A stretch of DNA of 34,303 nucleotides, from assembly GCA_017853375.1 (NCBI GenBank), contig JAFMJP010000007.1:1-34303 (forward strand). Direction: 5' to 3'. Every line of letters begins with the position of its first letter. Within the stretch, counting starts at the first letter, position 1. The translations under genes and the position numbers were made by a program. A model generated the notes under the pieces. That model was not told the DNA's origin and searched no databases. It saw only the letters and a list, made by a program, of their open reading frames with translations. Source of the DNA: Actinomycetota bacterium (GTDB taxonomy: Bacteria; Actinomycetota; Acidimicrobiia; Acidimicrobiales; Ilumatobacteraceae). Of the stretch, positions 30,798 to 34,303 are shown one piece after another.

Positions 30798-32636
30798 TCA
30801 GCTACCGATGATTCCGCCGTCCTTGCGTGTGATCACGATCGTGCAGTCACGCGGACGTGGACCTGCGGCACCCGTGAACTTGGCCGGGAAGTTGGTGTTC
30901 GTGGGATCTCCATCGCCAGGATGCTGCAAGTTCACGAACATGGTCTTGCGATCAGGAGTTACCGCTACACCCGTAACTTCGCAACCCTTCACTCCAGTGA
31001 AGAGTCGCTTCACTTCCTTGGTCTTTGAGTCGGCAACGAGCATCTGATCGTTGTTTCGACCCGGCTGCGTTCCATCGGTCTGGATGAAGATGCGACCATC
31101 TGGGTCGGCCCAGATGCCGTCCGGTGAGCCGAACATCTGACCGCCTTCGTCAAAAGTCTCCTGTGAGATGAGGAACAGATTCCATTGGAAGGTTCCTCCG
31201 AGGTTGCCGTTCGAATCCTTCCAACGAATGATGTGACCGTCTGCGTTCAGAGGCACTGGATTTGCTGCATTGATGCCAGGCTGGCCCGATCGACCGCGGT
31301 TGGAGTTGTTGGTGAGGGTGCCGTATTGCCACCCATCGGCTCCCGTCGAGATCCACTCCGGGCGGTCCATCTTCGTCGCACCGGCAAGATCGGCGGCGAG
31401 ACGCGTGTGAACGAGAATCTTGTCGATGGTCCAAGAAGCGAGTGCTGGATTGTTTGGGCTCAGTTCCAGCCAGTTTCCGGTGCCGTCATCATTGAATCGA
31501 GCAGCGTAAAGAACGCCCTCGTCAAGCGGACTCTTGCCGGCTGCGACCATTTTCTTCCAGTCGCCCGATGACACGAACTTGTAGATGTAGTCGAACCGCT
31601 CGTCATCACCCATGTACACCACGACGCGATTGTTCTTCCCCACCACCAACTCGGCGCCTTCGTGCTTGATGCGACCCAACGCGGTTCGCTTCACCGGTTT
31701 GGCTTTGGGGTTCTCGGGATCGATCTCCACGACCCAGCCGAATCGGTTGATCTCATTGGCATAGCCAGGCTGTGATCGATCGAATCGTTCGTCATACTTG
31801 TGCCAGTCGTAGCCAAAACCGCTTGCGTTGATTCCATACCGGGCTTCCTCGGCTGACGCTTTCCACGTAGTGCTCGTGGAACCGAAGTAGCCGTTGAAGT
31901 TTTCTTCACACGTGAGGTAGGTGCCCCATGGGGTGTAGCCGTTGGCGCAGTTATTCACCGTGCCGAGCGGCTGGTTGCCGGCAGCGTTCTCCAAGAGCGC
32001 GCTCTTTGCTGCAGGTCCGCTGAACTCGACCGGAGTATTGACATGAACTCGACGATTGCGCTTGTCCTTCCTCATCGACCAGCCTTTGGGGCCTTTTTCG
32101 ATGTACATCACGCCAACGCCGTGGAGATGCTGGGAAACTCGCACTTCTTCCAAGCTGGTGGGCACGGCCTTACCGAGCGCGTGCTGGGTGGTGCCGTATT
32201 CAAAGTTGATTGCCAACATACCCTTGCGGTTGTCACCGAAGTACCACATACCGTCATGTCCCAACCCGACGGCGACCGCTTGCTGGTCGGAATTCAAGGT
32301 TTCGGCGAATTCACCTTTGCCGTCCAGGCGCGTGCGCCATGGAATGAGCGTCGAGTACTGGTACTCGGGCGCAATGGTCGGCATCGCGGTGTTCTGCAAC
32401 GGGATGGAAGTAAACGCGATCTTGGGTCGAGCCTTTGCCGCTACACCACTTGCAGTTCGCTTCGTGGGAGTGATGCCCTTTGCCGACACCTTGCTGCCCG
32501 CAAATGCGAACGCTGCGCCAGCGAGACCGCCTGCTATGACCGCGCGTCGCGAAACGAACGTATCGAGCACATCATGAAACGTGCGATTGTCGCTTGGGTT
32601 ACTTCCAATGTCCTCGGATTCAAAATTCAGTGTCAT
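30798..32636 (-). CDS. phoX: PhoX family alkaline phosphatase (DUF839), Tat-exported
   Basis: 612 aa. The N-terminus has a twin-arginine signal: SRRAVIAGG (R30, R31) followed by a hydrophobic stretch to AFAFAGSKVSA, so the enzyme folds and probably binds its Fe/Ca cofactor before export. PhoX landmarks are VSQHLHGVGV, CANGYTPWGTYLTCEE, NEINRFGWVVEIDP, GRIKHEGAELVV and DGIWADPDGRIFIQTDG. PhoX hydrolyses phosphate mono- and diesters under phosphate starvation; family members vary in specificity. The ATG has GAGGGAA 6 nt upstream. A candidate PHO box lies 88-109 nt upstream of the start. Confidence 0.9.
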   Translation of the reverse strand: MTLNFESEDIGSNPSDNRTFHDVLDTFVSRRAVIAGGLAGAAFAFAGSKVSAKGITPTKRTASGVAAKARPKIAFTSIPLQNTAMPTIAPEYQYSTLIPWRTRLDGKGEFAETLNSDQQAVAVGLGHDGMWYFGDNRKGMLAINFEYGTTQHALGKAVPTSLEEVRVSQHLHGVGVMYIEKGPKGWSMRKDKRNRRVHVNTPVEFSGPAAKSALLENAAGNQPLGTVNNCANGYTPWGTYLTCEENFNGYFGSTSTTWKASAEEARYGINASGFGYDWHKYDERFDRSQPGYANEINRFGWVVEIDPENPKAKPVKRTALGRIKHEGAELVVGKNNRVVVYMGDDERFDYIYKFVSSGDWKKMVAAGKSPLDEGVLYAARFNDDGTGNWLELSPNNPALASWTIDKILVHTRLAADLAGATKMDRPEWISTGADGWQYGTLTNNSNRGRSGQPGINAANPVPLNADGHIIRWKDSNGNLGGTFQWNLFLISQETFDEGGQMFGSPDGIWADPDGRIFIQTDGTQPGRNNDQMLVADSKTKEVKRLFTGVKGCEVTGVAVTPDRKTMFVNLQHPGDGDPTNTNFPAKFTGAAGPRPRDCTIVITRKDGGIIGS

Positions 32637-32686
32637 GTAGTTCCCTCATGTTGATGGTTGTCCAGTTGTATGCCGCAGCAACAACT

Positions 32687-32705
32687 CCAGCGAGCGCTTC
32701 GCTGG
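32687..32705. promoter_or_regulatory. Palindrome in the phoX upstream region
   Basis: CCAGCGA-GCGCT-TCGCTGG, a perfect 7-bp inverted repeat with a 5-nt centre, 51-69 nt upstream of phoX. It could be an operator or a leader hairpin. No T run follows on the minus strand. Confidence 0.4.
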
Positions 32706-32723
32706 CCCTGCAAGATTCGCCCA

Positions 32724-32745
32724 CGCAGATGACGACAGAGTGAAC
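32724..32745 (-). promoter_or_regulatory. Candidate PHO box (two 11-nt direct repeats) for phoX
   Basis: On the minus strand GTTCACTCTGT is followed directly by CGTCATCTGCG. Both resemble the actinobacterial PhoP half-site pattern G(T/G)TCAYYYR(G/C)G with an 11-nt period. This fits control of phoX by the PhoR-PhoP phosphate-limitation system, but no experiment or profile search supports it here. Confidence 0.4.
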
Positions 32746-32871
32746 GACGGTTTTCATCTACTGGACAACAGTGTGAATTCCGTTGGATCTTCGTTGCGGA
32801 TCGGATGCATCACCGGGGGCGACGACGCCCACTGGTGATCGCGATCGGATTGTGGCGTAACCGGTTTTGGA

Positions 32872-34303
32872 TTAGGCGTTGAAGGCGTCGCCGTCGGGAT
32901 ACGGGAACCACTCGGGATCGGGCTGAGCCGTTGGCGCAATCATCACCATCTTGCTGCGGCGGAACTGGTCGAGACCTTCCGCACCGAGCTCGCGTCCGCT
33001 ACCGGTGAACTTGCGTCCACCGAACGGAATGGCGTCGTTGTCGTTGAGCGGTGTATTGACCCACACGATGCCACTCTCGATCTCGTTGACGGCACGGAAC
33101 GCTTCCGCCAAGTTCTCGGTGTAGATGTTGGCACCCAGGCCCAAGTCCGAATCGTTCGCAAGCGCAATGGCTTCGTCCAAATCGCGGACTCTACATATCG
33201 GCGCGAGTGGACCGAAGCACTCGCCGTGCATGATGTCGAAGTGTGCCTGCACCTCGAGTACCGTCGGCTCGAAGAACGCACCTGCGGAGAGATGTGACGG
33301 ACGGCGACCACCGGTGCGAATGACTGCTCCCTGCTCGACCGCGCGCGCAACGATGCGCTCCACGCGCTCGCGCTCACGATGCGAGGCCATTGGTCCGATG
33401 TCGACGGCATCCAGACCGTTGCCGATTCGGAGCGACTTGGCTTGTTCGATGAGCGCTTCGAGGAACTGGTCGTAGATGTCGGTGTGCACGTAGAACCGTT
33501 CTGCCGACGTACACACCTGGCCGCAATTGAGGAAGGCCGCAAACGCAGCACCGCGTGCAACCGCATCGAGTGGCGCAGTTGGCATCACGATGAAGGGGTC
33601 GTTGCCTGACGCTTCGATGAGTACAGGCTTGAATCGTTCTGCTGCAGCCCTGGCAACTGCTTGAGCTGCAGGAACACTCCCGGTGAACGCGACGCCGTGC
33701 GTGTGCTCGTGTGCGACGAGACGCTGACCCACTTCGGCGCCACCCGTGACCACTTGCACGAGGCCAGCCGGCAGATGGTCGAATGCCTCCATGAGTGTGA
33801 GCAGGGTCAGAGAAGTGAGTTCTGACGGTTTCACGATGATGGAGTTTCCAGCGGCGAGTGCTGCTGCTGCTTGCCATCCGAAGAGCAGCATCGGAAAATT
33901 GAACGGAACGATGGAGACGATGGTGCCCAACGGCTCCTTCATCACCATGTGCAACTGGCCGGCAAATGCGGGACCCGCGACGCGACCCTGCTCGTTGCGC
34001 GCAATTTCGGCGTAGTACCGAAACGCCGACGCCGATGCCCCACCTTCCCAGTTGCTCTCGCGGAATGGTTTGCCCATCTCGCGGGTGAGACACTCGCCGG
34101 TGGTGCGGGAGATAGCCAGCATCCGATCGGCGATGCGGTGCATCGCATTGGCGCGATCGAGTGCGCTCATGGCCCACCATTCGCGTTGGGCTCGATTGGC
34201 AACTGCCACTGCGGCATCGACCTCGGCTGGCGTCGCGTGGGCAAACTCGCCGATGGCTTCGTCGGTCGCCGGGTTCAACACCGGCGAACGTTGGCCGGAG
34301 CTC
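32872..34303 (-). CDS. Aldehyde dehydrogenase, 5' end cut by window edge
   Basis: At least 476 codons; the frame stays open to the right edge (SSGQRSPVLNPATDEAIGEF), so the true start is outside. NAD(P)-dependent oxidation of an aldehyde. Taking the TTG at 34281 as residue 1: FNFP of the cofactor site (127-130), VKPSELT (150-156), FTGSVPAA (199-206), general base E223 in LIEASGNDP, which replaces the usual LELGG, and nucleophile C257 in NCGQVCTSAERFYV. EPTVLEVQAHFDIMHGECFGP and GRKFTGSGRELG follow. The family includes succinate-semialdehyde dehydrogenase, but the substrate cannot be read here. Confidence 0.93.
   Translation of the reverse strand, partial: SSGQRSPVLNPATDEAIGEFAHATPAEVDAAVAVANRAQREWWAMSALDRANAMHRIADRMLAISRTTGECLTREMGKPFRESNWEGGASASAFRYYAEIARNEQGRVAGPAFAGQLHMVMKEPLGTIVSIVPFNFPMLLFGWQAAAALAAGNSIIVKPSELTSLTLLTLMEAFDHLPAGLVQVVTGGAEVGQRLVAHEHTHGVAFTGSVPAAQAVARAAAERFKPVLIEASGNDPFIVMPTAPLDAVARGAAFAAFLNCGQVCTSAERFYVHTDIYDQFLEALIEQAKSLRIGNGLDAVDIGPMASHRERERVERIVARAVEQGAVIRTGGRRPSHLSAGAFFEPTVLEVQAHFDIMHGECFGPLAPICRVRDLDEAIALANDSDLGLGANIYTENLAEAFRAVNEIESGIVWVNTPLNDNDAIPFGGRKFTGSGRELGAEGLDQFRRSKMVMIAPTAQPDPEWFPYPDGDAFNA

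Larger units (their letters stand above)
32657..32769. repeat. Separated 10-bp inverted repeat flanking the phoX control region
   Basis: GTTGTCCAGT at 32657-32666 and its exact reverse complement ACTGGACAAC at 32760-32769 bracket the candidate PHO box and palindrome, 93 nt apart. The 32637-32871 gap contains these elements and no gene. Confidence 0.4.

Overview
The window looks like chromosome from a free-living actinobacterium of mid-to-high GC content, most likely of the class Acidimicrobiia. The reasons are an actinobacterial core gene order, a DUF1844 gene beside infC, an F420-type PPOX enzyme, RNase E/G with a long N-terminal disordered extension, and secreted proteins with a CTRVGK..W motif that I associate with that class. 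Taxonomy is inferred from gene content only. I see no insertion sequence, phage, integrase or CRISPR array.

Region 1 (1-7152). infC runs off the left edge and appears to start with a non-canonical ATA codon. It diverges from a DUF1844 gene. Then come rmuC and a large RecB/Cas4-like nuclease fused to a DUF2779 (DEDD exonuclease-like) domain, both on the minus strand. A TY-Chap-like gene, an I78-inhibitor-like lipoprotein, a LOG-family protein and an unrecognised all-alpha protein follow.

Region 2 (7160-11086). hisG, fmt and def lie on the minus strand. def diverges almost back to back from an RsmC-like methyltransferase, which is followed by a nucleoside hydrolase.

Region 3 (11100-24862). 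This is one long minus-strand housekeeping block in transcription order: tig, clpP, clpX, folC, ndk, mreB, mreC, mreD, mrdA (PBP2), rodA, rne, rplU, rpmA. It links protein folding and proteolysis, folate and nucleotide metabolism, rod-shape cell-wall synthesis, and RNA processing with ribosomal proteins.

Region 4 (24897-34303). It holds an SH3-like small protein overlapping a VC1184-type class-V aminotransferase, tRNA-Pro(TGG) directly followed by a Rv2061-type PPOX gene, and a minus-strand set of GNAT, N-succinylamino-acid racemase/OSBS and a secreted protein. upp, a Tat-exported PhoX phosphatase with a candidate PHO box, and an aldehyde dehydrogenase running off the right edge complete it.

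The strongest window-wide signal is regulatory. Many genes lack a Shine-Dalgarno sequence and instead carry a -10-like TANNNT hexamer (often TAGCGT or TAGCCT) 6-8 nt before ATG/GTG, which points to widespread leaderless mRNAs. Intergenic space is very tight: convergent genes meet with 0, 7 and 13 nt between stops. The most interesting protein is the nuclease fusion at 2237-4048. No gene-free stretch exceeds 300 bases.
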